A model generated the notes under the pieces. That model was not told where the DNA came from. It searched no databases and saw only the letters and a list, made by a program, of their open reading frames with translations. A DNA stretch of 64,000 bases from Nocardioides sp. Root1257 (lineage in GTDB: Bacteria; Actinomycetota; Actinomycetes; Propionibacteriales; Nocardioidaceae), in contig NZ_LMDV01000001.1 in assembly GCF_001425175.1 (NCBI RefSeq), forward strand, positions 1,172,799-1,236,798, given 5' to 3'. The position numbers and the translations under genes are program-made. Every line of letters begins with the position of its first letter. The stretch's first letter is position 1. Positions 56,443 through 63,774 of the stretch are shown piece by piece.

Positions 56443-57779
56443 ACGCCGGCCTCGGCCTCGGGCAGCGGGGACCGGGAGAAGACGGTCAGCTCGAAGTCGC
56501 GCTCGCGGTAGGTCCCGACCTCCGGGCGCGACAGCCTGCTCCGGAACCGGTCGTGGACGGCGGGACCGTCGAGCGGCCAGCCCTCGACCCGGTGCCTCCA
56601 GTGGCACAGGACCAGGTCGCCGTCCGGGCCGAGGGCGTCGTCGATCCGCGCCACCAGGTCGTCGAGGTCGGCCGGGCTGAGGAAGTAGCCGACCTCGGAG
56701 AGCACGACGAGGTCGAACTCACCGGGCGGCCAGTCCCCGGGAAGGTCGCGTCGCTCGACCGCGACTCCCGGTCGGGCACCGAGGCGCTGGGTCGCCGCGG
56801 CCACGGCAGCGGGGCTGGCGTCGACGGCGAGGAGGTCCCGGCTGCGCTCGGCCAGGTCCGCCGCCAGCGCGCCGGTCGAGCAGCCGATCTCCAAGGTGCG
56901 GCCGTAGATCGGGCGTGGCAGGGCGGCCACGGTGAGGGCCCGCTTCCGCTGCTCGTACCACCTCGAGTCCACGCCCCACGGGTCCGCCTCGCGCCGGTGC
57001 AGGTCGTCGAGGGCCGGGTCGTCGGCCCGCTCGTCCAGGTAGGTCTCCGACGGGGTGAGGAAGTGCTCGAGGAAGTCGTCGCGCAGGAGCTGCTCGTCGC
57101 CGGCGACCGGAGACAGCGGGCGCACCTGCGTGCGGTGGCTGCCGATCGCCGCCCGCTTCGCGGACGCGATGCTCGGCGACAGGGCGAGCCGCCGTACGCG
57201 GGACCACGGCATCTGCTCCGGCGTCGCCCAGTGCCAGAACCACAGCGGGTACTGCAGCAGCTCGGCGCCCGAGCGGTGCGCGGCCACCGCCGCTGCTCGC
57301 CCGCAGGCCTCGTGGTCCGGGTGCCCGTCGTGCCGCCACGGGCTGAGCAGCAAGGTGTGCCGTCCGTCCCCGAGGATGCGGACCAGCACGTCCACGAGGT
57401 GCTCCTCGAACGCGGCGACCTGCCCGTCCGGGACGCGCAGGTACGTCGTGGCGCTGCCGGCCGCGACCTCCGCGAGCGCTGCTCGCGACTCGGCCAGCCG
57501 AGCACGTGCGAGGCGGTCGGGCGGCAGCGTCGGCGAGTGGGGATGGCTCCGCTCACCGGCGGTGGCGAGCACCAGCTCGACCTCGAGGCCGAGCCGGGCG
57601 GCGGTGCCGAGCAGGCCGGCCGCGCCGAGCGACTCGTCGTCGGGATGGGCCGCCAGCACGACGATCCGCTGCAGCTGCGGGTCGATCTCCACGGGCGGGA
57701 CCGTGGCCCAGGTCGGGTCCGCGGCCCAGACCGTCTGCGCGGTGCCCGGCTCGTCGTGGCGGAACTCGGCGGCTACCAC
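56439..57779 (-). CDS. Bifunctional PIG-L deacetylase / SAM methyltransferase
   Basis: 446 residues from GTG 57777-57779 (AGGGGA upstream). Residues 1-235: PIG-L/LmbE zinc deacetylase, with AAHPDDESLGAAG and SPWRHDGHPDHEACG supplying the zinc ligands; it removes N-acetyl groups from amino-sugar conjugates. Residues 250-446: class I methyltransferase with LEIGCSTGALAADLA (motif I) and DLVVLSEVGYFL. It overlaps the dehydrogenase gene by 7 bases and the GT2 gene by 4. The substrate is probably a glycoconjugate, given the GT2 neighbour (inference). Confidence 0.9.
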   Translation of the reverse strand: MVAAEFRHDEPGTAQTVWAADPTWATVPPVEIDPQLQRIVVLAAHPDDESLGAAGLLGTAARLGLEVELVLATAGERSHPHSPTLPPDRLARARLAESRAALAEVAAGSATTYLRVPDGQVAAFEEHLVDVLVRILGDGRHTLLLSPWRHDGHPDHEACGRAAAVAAHRSGAELLQYPLWFWHWATPEQMPWSRVRRLALSPSIASAKRAAIGSHRTQVRPLSPVAGDEQLLRDDFLEHFLTPSETYLDERADDPALDDLHRREADPWGVDSRWYEQRKRALTVAALPRPIYGRTLEIGCSTGALAADLAERSRDLLAVDASPAAVAAATQRLGARPGVAVERRDLPGDWPPGEFDLVVLSEVGYFLSPADLDDLVARIDDALGPDGDLVLCHWRHRVEGWPLDGPAVHDRFRSRLSRPEVGTYRERDFELTVFSRSPLPEAEAGV

Positions 57780-58807
57780 TCCCCTGCTCCGTCCACGACC
57801 TGACCGCCCAGGGCGACCAGGTCGCGCTCGGCGTGGTGCTGGCGCAGGTAGAGGTGCAGGTCGGCGACCCGCCCGGCGTGGTCGGGCTCGGCGACCAGCG
57901 GACCCGGGCCCAGGGCGTGGTCGGCCGTCCTCAGGACGGTCTCGGCCGCGTCGAAGACCGCCTGCCGGGTGCGCAGCGCGAGCACCACGCCCGCGCCCGC
58001 AGCGGCGTGGCCGGCGTCGACCCGGCGGGCCGCTTCGGCGAGGGCGCGGCGGGCCGCAGACAGGGCGGCGTCGAGCGTGCCGAGGTGCAGCAGCGCCACG
58101 TCGTCGGGACGGCGCTGGGCGGCGACCGAACGCACCCGGTCCGCCACCGCGACGGCCCCGCCGAACCAGACCGCCGCCACGCCGATCCCGCCCCAGGCGA
58201 ACCCATCGCGCTCGAGGTACCAGCCCGGCCCACCCACGGGCGAGGCCGAGGTCCCGTCGAAGGACACCGGAGTGCTCACGATGTCGGTGAGGCCGCGCGC
58301 CGCCCAGGGGCCGGGCGCACGCTCCACGGTCGGGTCGTCGAGGGCGACCGCGAACAGCCCGCGCCGGTCGTCGTCCACCCAGGCCGTCACCAGCGCGTGC
58401 GTGAGCCGGTCGGCGAGGGAGCACCAGGGCTTGGTGCCGTGCAGCACCCACCCGCCGTCGACGGGCTCGGCCCGGAGCCGCACGCCGGGTCCCTCAGCAG
58501 CGAACACACCCCACGTGCTCCCGGCGGGCGCGTCGAGGCCGGCCTCGTGCAGGATCGCGCGCGCATCGAGGTGCGGCTCGACGGCTCGCGCGACCTGGAG
58601 ATCCGTGCAGCCGAGCGTCGCCAGCGACTCCCAGAGGAACCGAGTCCGGCCGTCCCCCGGGTCCGGCAGCGAGAGCCCGGACGCGAGCTCGATGGCCGCG
58701 TCGACGTCGCCGTCGGAGAGATCGCCGGCGTCCGCCCCCAGCCGGTGCAGGAGCTCCACGTCCTCCGGACCGGCGTCCGGCGGGTCCAGCACGATCGGTC
58801 GACCCAT
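57773..58807 (-). CDS. Acyl-CoA dehydrogenase-like flavoprotein
   Basis: 344 residues, shorter than typical acyl-CoA dehydrogenases (about 380). The middle beta-domain (GVFAAEGPGVRLRAEPVDGGWVLHGTKPWCSLADRLTHALVTA) and the C-terminal helical bundle are recognisable, but the usual catalytic Glu could not be placed. It probably oxidises or hydroxylates an acyl or amino-sugar intermediate rather than a bulk fatty acid. First gene of the cluster; its 5' region has a 12-bp inverted repeat. Confidence 0.8.
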   Translation of the reverse strand: MGRPIVLDPPDAGPEDVELLHRLGADAGDLSDGDVDAAIELASGLSLPDPGDGRTRFLWESLATLGCTDLQVARAVEPHLDARAILHEAGLDAPAGSTWGVFAAEGPGVRLRAEPVDGGWVLHGTKPWCSLADRLTHALVTAWVDDDRRGLFAVALDDPTVERAPGPWAARGLTDIVSTPVSFDGTSASPVGGPGWYLERDGFAWGGIGVAAVWFGGAVAVADRVRSVAAQRRPDDVALLHLGTLDAALSAARRALAEAARRVDAGHAAAGAGVVLALRTRQAVFDAAETVLRTADHALGPGPLVAEPDHAGRVADLHLYLRQHHAERDLVALGGQVVDGAGEW

Positions 58808-58837
58808 GTGCGCCCCCTCTCACGAGTGCGAGCACCG

Positions 58838-58891
58838 GTGCGACCTCGGAGCTGATCCGGCTGCGTGAGCGGACCGGCGCCGAGGTCGCAC
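58838..58891. repeat. 12-bp inverted repeat upstream of the dehydrogenase cluster
   Basis: GTGCGACCTCGG (58838-58849) and CCGAGGTCGCAC (58880-58891) are perfect complements with a 30-base loop. They lie in the 204-base divergent gap between the dehydrogenase start and a small plus-strand gene. Operator or RNA hairpin; the rest of the gap has no clear gene. Confidence 0.5.
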
Positions 58892-59011
58892 GGGTACTGA
58901 CACCCCTGTAACCACGACGCCCGGGCCCGACCCTCACCCTTTCGGGCGGCTCAGCCGACCCGGTCGACTCCGACACGGATGGCCTCGTCGTGCGGTGGGT
59001 ACGCACCCGGC

Positions 59012-59236
59012 ATGAGCGAGAGCACCAGCAGTGACCGGACCGCAGCCATCCAGGCGGTCGTCGACCGCGTCTCCTCCTACCAGGACGGCGCCCCCGAGGG
59101 GACCGTCGAGTCGGAGCTCCGCAGCGGGCTCGCCGACGCCGGCGTCGAGCTCGAGGACCGCGAGGTCGTCGCGCTCGCCGAGGCCGTCGAGGCCGAGCAC
59201 GGCAACGTGATCGTCGGGCACGTGCTGGGAGGCTGA
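59012..59236 (+). CDS. Small conserved-looking protein of 74 residues
   Basis: Starts ATG 59012 (MSESTSSDRTAAIQAVVDRV) and is acidic and helical, with a regular VESELRSGLADAGVELEDREV segment ending in HVLGG. No family recognised. A short terminator-like hairpin follows. Confidence 0.65.
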   Translation: MSESTSSDRTAAIQAVVDRVSSYQDGAPEGTVESELRSGLADAGVELEDREVVALAEAVEAEHGNVIVGHVLGG

Positions 59237-59260
59237 CCGGCCAGTCCCGCCTGCGCGTTT

Positions 59261-59280
59261 CACCCGTTCGGGTGATTATT
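59261..59280 (+). terminator. Short intrinsic terminator
   Basis: CACCC-GTTC-GGGTG (59261-59274) forms a 5-bp stem with a tetraloop, followed by ATTATT. It is 24 bases after the 74-residue gene. Confidence 0.5.
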
Positions 59281-59310
59281 GGGTCAAGCGCGCCCCGATG
59301 CTCCTCAGAT

Positions 59311-59324
59311 CACAAAATTTTGTG
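59311..59324. promoter_or_regulatory. AT-rich palindrome before the LuxR regulator
   Basis: CACAAAATTTTGTG is a perfect 14-base palindrome, striking in this GC-rich DNA, 35 bases before the regulator start. A protein-binding operator is likely, perhaps for autoregulation. Confidence 0.55.
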
Positions 59325-59359
59325 GAATGACCGGGCGATTTCGTGGGAAAAACGGCGTC

Positions 59360-60016
59360 ATGCCCGCGGTACACACCAGGGTTGCGGTGATCAGTCCGCA
59401 GCCACTCACCATGGCCGGCTTCGCCGCCATCCTGGGACGGCATCCCGACCGGTTCGAGCTCATCACCACCACCACCTGGAGCGATGATCTCGAACGGGAT
59501 GACGAGCCCGACGTCGTGCTGTACGACGTCCTCGGACTGGTCCGGGGCGACGGATCCGACCTCGACTACCTGATCAAGGAGACACACGCCGCGGTCTTCG
59601 CCGTCGGCCGTGACCTGCGTCCCGCGCTGCTCAGCCAGGCGCTGGAGCAGGGCGCGGACGGGTTCTTCTCCGAGGACGTCACCGAGGACGAGCTGCTGGC
59701 CGCCATCGACTCGGCGATGACCGGCTGGCTCCCCGGCGACGAGGGACCCGACCCGGTCGTGGGGTCGAGCACCTCCGCCCAGCGCGCGACGCAGCTCGGC
59801 ACCGACCTGGGACTGAGCCGACGCGAGGCGCAGGTGCTGGCACTGGTGGCCCAGGGGCTGGCGAACGACGAGGTCGCCGACCGGCTCTTCCTCAGCATCA
59901 ACTCCGTCAAGTCCTACATCCGCACCGCCTACCGCAAGATCGGTGCGACCACGCGCAGCCAGGCGGTCGTGTGGGCGGTGGAGCACGGGTTCACCACCCA
60001 TCGCGGGGACGGCTGA
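59360..60016 (+). CDS. LuxR-type regulator with atypical receiver domain
   Basis: 218 residues from ATG 59360 (ATG 59327 possible). The C-terminal LuxR HTH is clear (LSRREAQVLALVAQGLANDEVADRLFLSINSVKSYIRTAYRKIG). The N-terminal receiver fold keeps an Asp at 56 (VVLYDVLGL), but the usual acidic pair is replaced by SPQ (VAVISPQPLTM) and the conserved Lys is lost (GFFSEDV). Phosphorylation is therefore doubtful. No histidine kinase is adjacent. Convergent with the arsR gene. Confidence 0.87.
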   Translation: MPAVHTRVAVISPQPLTMAGFAAILGRHPDRFELITTTTWSDDLERDDEPDVVLYDVLGLVRGDGSDLDYLIKETHAAVFAVGRDLRPALLSQALEQGADGFFSEDVTEDELLAAIDSAMTGWLPGDEGPDPVVGSSTSAQRATQLGTDLGLSRREAQVLALVAQGLANDEVADRLFLSINSVKSYIRTAYRKIGATTRSQAVVWAVEHGFTTHRGDG

Positions 60017-60065
60017 CCCCAGCCTGCCCCGCCGCCGACGCCCTGTCCGGCACGGGCAAGGACGG

Positions 60066-60425
60066 TCACGCAGTGACACCGCCCAGCAGCGCGGCCAGGT
60101 CGCCGAGCGCTCCGGTATTCACGCGGTAGTAGACCCACACACCCCGCTTCTCGCGATCCAGCAACCCGGCCTGGTGGAGCAGCTTGAGGTGATGGCTGAT
60201 CGTGGGCTGGGACAGGTCGAAGGCGTCGTTGAGGTCGCAGACGCACACCTCCCCGTCCGCGTGCGACGCGACCAGGGAGAGCAGTCTGAGTCGGACCGGG
60301 TCGGCGATCGCCTTGACCAGGGGGGCGATCCGTTCGGCTGCGGCCGCCGACAGCGGCTCCCGGGTGACCGGCGAGCAGCACGCGGCCGCCTCGACGGGGG
60401 TGAGCTCCAGCAAAGACTTCGACAT
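60066..60425 (-). CDS. arsR: ArsR-family metalloregulator
   Basis: 119 residues from ATG 60423-60425. Winged helix with ADPVRLRLLSLV and QPTISHHLKLLHQAGLL. Metal-binding cysteines are Cys16-Cys17 (AACCSPV) and Cys61-x-Cys63 (EVCVCDL), so As(III) or Cd(II) is the likely signal. Divergent from arsI across 78 bases with an operator. Possibly leaderless, since a -10 lies about 7 bases before the ATG. Confidence 0.9.
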   Translation of the reverse strand: MSKSLLELTPVEAAACCSPVTREPLSAAAAERIAPLVKAIADPVRLRLLSLVASHADGEVCVCDLNDAFDLSQPTISHHLKLLHQAGLLDREKRGVWVYYRVNTGALGDLAALLGGVTA

Positions 60426-60431
60426 GCGTCG

Positions 60432-60473
60432 ATATTGACAGACCTCGATGTCTGGGTCCAGTCTCGTTATATT
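60432..60473. promoter_or_regulatory. Divergent arsR/arsI promoters with shared operator
   Basis: For arsR (minus strand) TGGACC (60455-60460) and CAATAT (60432-60437) are 17 bases apart. The inverted repeat CAGAC-ctcgat-GTCTG (60439-60454) falls inside this spacer. For arsI (plus strand) TATATT (60468-60473) is a good -10. Binding of ArsR to the repeat would block both promoters. Confidence 0.55.
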
Positions 60474-60503
60474 CACGTTCATCAATGTCCCAGGAGGCAC
60501 GCC

Positions 60504-60902
60504 ATGTCCCGCATCCAGTTCGCCCTCAACGTCGACGACATCGACGCCGCGGTCGACTTCTACGCCACGCTCTTCGACACTCCCCCGGCCAAGCGTCGGC
60601 CGGGCTACGCCAACTTCGCCGTCGAGAACCCGCCGGTGAAGCTGGTGCTGTTCGAGAACCCCGCCGCGACGGGCACCCTCAACCACGTCGGGGTCGAGCG
60701 CTTCTCTGCCGAGGAGGTGCACGCCGAGGCCGACCGCCTCGAGGGCGCTGGCCTGACGCTGGACGTCGAGGGCGACGTGGTGTGCTGCCACGCCCGCCAG
60801 GACAAGCACTGGGTCACCGGTCCCGACGGACTGCGTTGGGAGAACTACGTCGTCCTCGCCGACGCACCCGAGCCCGAGGTCGCGGAGGCCTGCTGCAGCT
60901 GA
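60504..60902 (+). CDS. arsI: ArsI/CadI-type VOC-family protein
   Basis: 132 residues from ATG 60504, AGGAGG 6 bases upstream. Vicinal oxygen chelate fold: SRIQFALNVDDIDAAVDFYATLF, LNHVGVE and WENYVVLAD. Metal ligands are probably Gln5, His61 and Glu113. The vicinal Cys94-Cys95 and C-terminal Cys130-Cys131 match ArsI, the C-As lyase that demethylates organoarsenicals; cadmium-induced CadI is the same family. No arsenite pump or arsenate reductase is nearby. Confidence 0.88.
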   Translation: MSRIQFALNVDDIDAAVDFYATLFDTPPAKRRPGYANFAVENPPVKLVLFENPAATGTLNHVGVERFSAEEVHAEADRLEGAGLTLDVEGDVVCCHARQDKHWVTGPDGLRWENYVVLADAPEPEVAEACCS

Positions 60903-61083
60903 GATAGCAGGGAGGCGCCCTATGTTGATGAAATCCCGCGACCGCCGATCGTGACGAATCTGCGCAGGTATAGGGAAGGCATCAAGGCACGCGGTTCTCG
61001 CGGTCTGCTTCGTTCGCGACGGCCATGACAGCAGACATGGCCACCCCGGGCGGAGCCGCACCACGACATTCGAGGAGCCTCGC

Positions 61084-63360
61084 ATGCGCTCTCATCACAC
61101 CCAGTCCCACCAGGTGCGGAGCGGTGCTCGAGCCCGTGCCGCGATCGGTTGCCTGCTCTCGCTCGCCCTGGTCGGGACCGCGCTGGCGACGCTCTCCCCC
61201 GCCTCCGCCGCCGAGCAGACCGCGCAGGCACGCTCCTCAGAGGCGCGCGCCGCGAAGCCGAAGCCGCACGCGAAGCCGGCCGTGACCAGGGTGACTCCGG
61301 CCCGTGGCGTCGTGACCGGCGGCACGAAGATCACGATCCGGGGCAAGAACTTCACGAAGGTCAAGAAGGTCACCGTCGGCGGCCAGCGGGCCATCGGCGT
61401 GAGGGTCGTCAGCTCGAAGAAGGTCACGGCAACGGTTCCGCAGAGCATGCCGGGGAAGGTCGCGGTCACCGTCTTCACGAAGTCCGGCAGGTCGAGGACG
61501 ACCCGAGCCAGCACGTTCACCTACCAAGACCCTCCGACCGTGTCGCGGAGCACGTTCGTGCCGAAGACCGGTGTCGTGACCGGGACCGACGTCGCCTGGG
61601 TGACCAGCGCCGACCCCGCAGGTGGAGAGGCGCCGGAGGGCGGACCGTGGCTCGTCGGCATCAGGTCCGGCGGTGCGATCCCGGTCGTCGGCGGCGGCTA
61701 CTACCTTCCGGCCGACAACACCGCGTTCCCCGGCGGGCTCGCCGGCAAGGTCACCGGCATCTCGAGCCAGGCCGACGACATCACGGCCGTCACGGTGACC
61801 GCGGCCCCGCTCGACGAGATCGCAGACCGAGCCAGCGCCACCGAGAGCGGACCGGGTCTCGGGACGGAGGTGACCAGCGCGCCGGCCGCGCGCCGCCCGG
61901 CCAACGCCCGCCGCGCCGAGGGGGCACTCAGCTTCAACTTCCCGAAGATGACCGGATCCTTCTTCAACTGCCAGAACACAGCGGGCCAGACGGCGTCGTT
62001 CGGCGGTTCGGTGAACCTGGCGTTCGCCAACACCCGCCACGACTTCTCCTTCGACAAGGGAAGTCCGCTCTTCGGCGTGGCCCCCTACGTGAGCGCCTGG
62101 ATCCGGACCGACGTGACCGTGACCGGCAAGATCTCCGCGAGTGCGAAGATCACCTGCAGCACGAGCGAGGCCTGGGAGAGGGCCAACGAGAAGGACTTCC
62201 TCGTCGGCCAGTTTCTCATCAAGGTCCAGCCCACCGCGTCCTTCTCGATCTCCGCCGGCACCAACGCGATCGTCATCACGCAGACGACCAGGCGGATGGT
62301 CGGGTTCTCGGTCTTCAACAACCGCCCGACGATCTACAACACCAAGGTGAACCTCGGCACCCGCGTCGACGCCGGAGACATGTCCGTGAAGGTGGAGGCG
62401 TCGGCCGGCATCCAGACCCGCGTGCTGTGGCTCGGTGCACTCGGTGGCCAGCTCCAGATCCTTCTCTCGATCAGCGGCAAGGTCGTGGCGAAGGCCAACC
62501 CCCGCCAGGCGTGCGTCAACATCACGTTCGGGGTGAAGTTCGTCGGCAACCTCGTCGTCGACCTCTGGGTCAAGAACTGGAAGATCGCCACCGCCAGCGT
62601 GTTCGCACCCATCATCACGTGGGACAAGTGCACGGCCCCGACCAGCGCGATACCCGTCACGGACGATCCAGCGATCACCACGGTGCAGCTCCCGAACGCC
62701 AGACGGAACTCCCCCTACGACACGACCCTGCAGACAGCAGATGGCCGTGACGGCACCTGGGGCATCGACACCAGCCACTTCCCACAAGGGCTGAACCTCT
62801 CCTTCGCAACAGGTGAGATCACCGGCAGCCCGACGGCAGGGGTCGGCACCTACCGGTTCACCGTCACCTTCACCGACACAACCGGGAGGCAGACCTCCGC
62901 CGTCGTCACCCTGTACGTCGGTCCGGCACTCGTCGGCGGCGGCGACTTCCAAGCGACACTGACCTGGGGTCACTACGCCGACATGGACCTCCATGTCACC
63001 GACCCCGCCGGCGAGGAGATCTACTACGGCAACCGGACCAGCGACAGTGGTGGACAGCTCGACCGCGACGCCAACGCCGGCTGCGGCGAGCAGAACCCGT
63101 CGCCGGTCGAGAACGTGTACTGGCCGCCGAACGGAGCACCCGTCGGCACGTACGCGGTGCAGGTCGTCACGTGGTCCGCGTGCGGCACGGTGTCCCAGCC
63201 CTGGCACCTGACCGTCCGCGTCCGCGGCGCCGTCGTCCTCGACATCTCCGGGAACGGCACCTCGGCCCAGTACGAGGTCAACGTGGGCAACGGTCTCGCT
63301 CGGGTCGTGGGGCACCACCCCTCGACGAGCTTCAAGAGGACCGCGAAGCCCACGAGATGA
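61084..63360 (+). CDS. Secreted multi-domain protein with TIG, Ig-like and DUF2135-like domains
   Basis: 758 residues from ATG 61084 with GAGGAG 7 bases upstream. A signal peptide is clear (basic start, hydrophobic 20-37, cleavage near Ala42/Ala43). Residues 66-148 form an IPT/TIG domain (TPARGVVTGGTKITIRGKNF). The middle 300 residues are beta-rich and unrecognised. Residues 535-618 resemble a putative-Ig (He_PIG) domain (FPQGLNLSFATGEITGSP). The C-terminus (DMDLHVTDPAGEEIYYGN, then PSPVENVYWPPNGAPVGTYAV) matches the DUF2135/YfaP pattern. Probably an envelope-associated or adhesive protein. No sorting signal seen. Confidence 0.8.
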   Translation: MRSHHTQSHQVRSGARARAAIGCLLSLALVGTALATLSPASAAEQTAQARSSEARAAKPKPHAKPAVTRVTPARGVVTGGTKITIRGKNFTKVKKVTVGGQRAIGVRVVSSKKVTATVPQSMPGKVAVTVFTKSGRSRTTRASTFTYQDPPTVSRSTFVPKTGVVTGTDVAWVTSADPAGGEAPEGGPWLVGIRSGGAIPVVGGGYYLPADNTAFPGGLAGKVTGISSQADDITAVTVTAAPLDEIADRASATESGPGLGTEVTSAPAARRPANARRAEGALSFNFPKMTGSFFNCQNTAGQTASFGGSVNLAFANTRHDFSFDKGSPLFGVAPYVSAWIRTDVTVTGKISASAKITCSTSEAWERANEKDFLVGQFLIKVQPTASFSISAGTNAIVITQTTRRMVGFSVFNNRPTIYNTKVNLGTRVDAGDMSVKVEASAGIQTRVLWLGALGGQLQILLSISGKVVAKANPRQACVNITFGVKFVGNLVVDLWVKNWKIATASVFAPIITWDKCTAPTSAIPVTDDPAITTVQLPNARRNSPYDTTLQTADGRDGTWGIDTSHFPQGLNLSFATGEITGSPTAGVGTYRFTVTFTDTTGRQTSAVVTLYVGPALVGGGDFQATLTWGHYADMDLHVTDPAGEEIYYGNRTSDSGGQLDRDANAGCGEQNPSPVENVYWPPNGAPVGTYAVQVVTWSACGTVSQPWHLTVRVRGAVVLDISGNGTSAQYEVNVGNGLARVVGHHPSTSFKRTAKPTR

Positions 63361-63377
63361 ATCGAGCGGCACACATG

Positions 63378-63414
63378 CCAGAGGCCCTCACAGTCAGACT
63401 GTGAGGGCCTCTGG
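63378..63414 (+). terminator. Strong terminator after the secreted protein gene
   Basis: 63378-63395 (CCAGAGGCCCTCACAGTC) is perfectly complementary to 63397-63414, an 18-bp stem with a one-base centre (about 16 bp when folded), followed by CGATTTGT. Confidence 0.8.
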
Positions 63415-63510
63415 CGATTTGTAGCGGGGGCAGTGTGCTGGTTCAGGACATCCCGGACACATGTCTCACGTCATCCCGGACTGATGTCTCACGACATGCC
63501 GGACGTGGGG

Positions 63511-63774
63511 TGGGTGTATATGCATCGGCCGATAGACGTGCGGGATGTCGAAGGCCCGCCTGGTCATCACCGCCGTCACCCTCGAGAACCGCACCGTCGC
63601 GGAGGTCGTCGCGACCTACGGCGGCAGACGTTGAACGACTTTGGGTGTAGATGCACCGGCTTGGGTGTAGATGCACCGGCCGATAGACGTGCGGGATGTC
63701 GAAGGCCCGCCTGGTCATCACCGCCGTCACCCTCGAGAACCGCACCGTCGCGGAGGTCGTCGCGACCTACGGCG
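63511..63774 (+). repeat. 113-base direct repeat within the insertion sequence
   Basis: 63511-63623 and 63662-63774 are identical except at two positions. The 38 bases between include a tandem duplication of TTGGGTGTAGATGCACCGGC (63641-63660, 63661-63680). The leader and first 26 codons of the transposase are therefore duplicated. Confidence 0.85.
63545..63634 (+). pseudogene. Truncated duplicate of the transposase N-terminus
   Basis: ATG 63545 opens a 29-residue frame whose first 26 residues (MSKARLVITAVTLENRTVAE and onward) equal those of the downstream transposase, then diverges (GRR) and stops at TGA 63632-63634. A remnant of a nested insertion or internal duplication. Confidence 0.7.

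Noticed and set aside
63449..63517. Short 23-base repeats as a CRISPR array
   Set aside because: The units are directly adjacent without spacers and lie at an IS481-type end.
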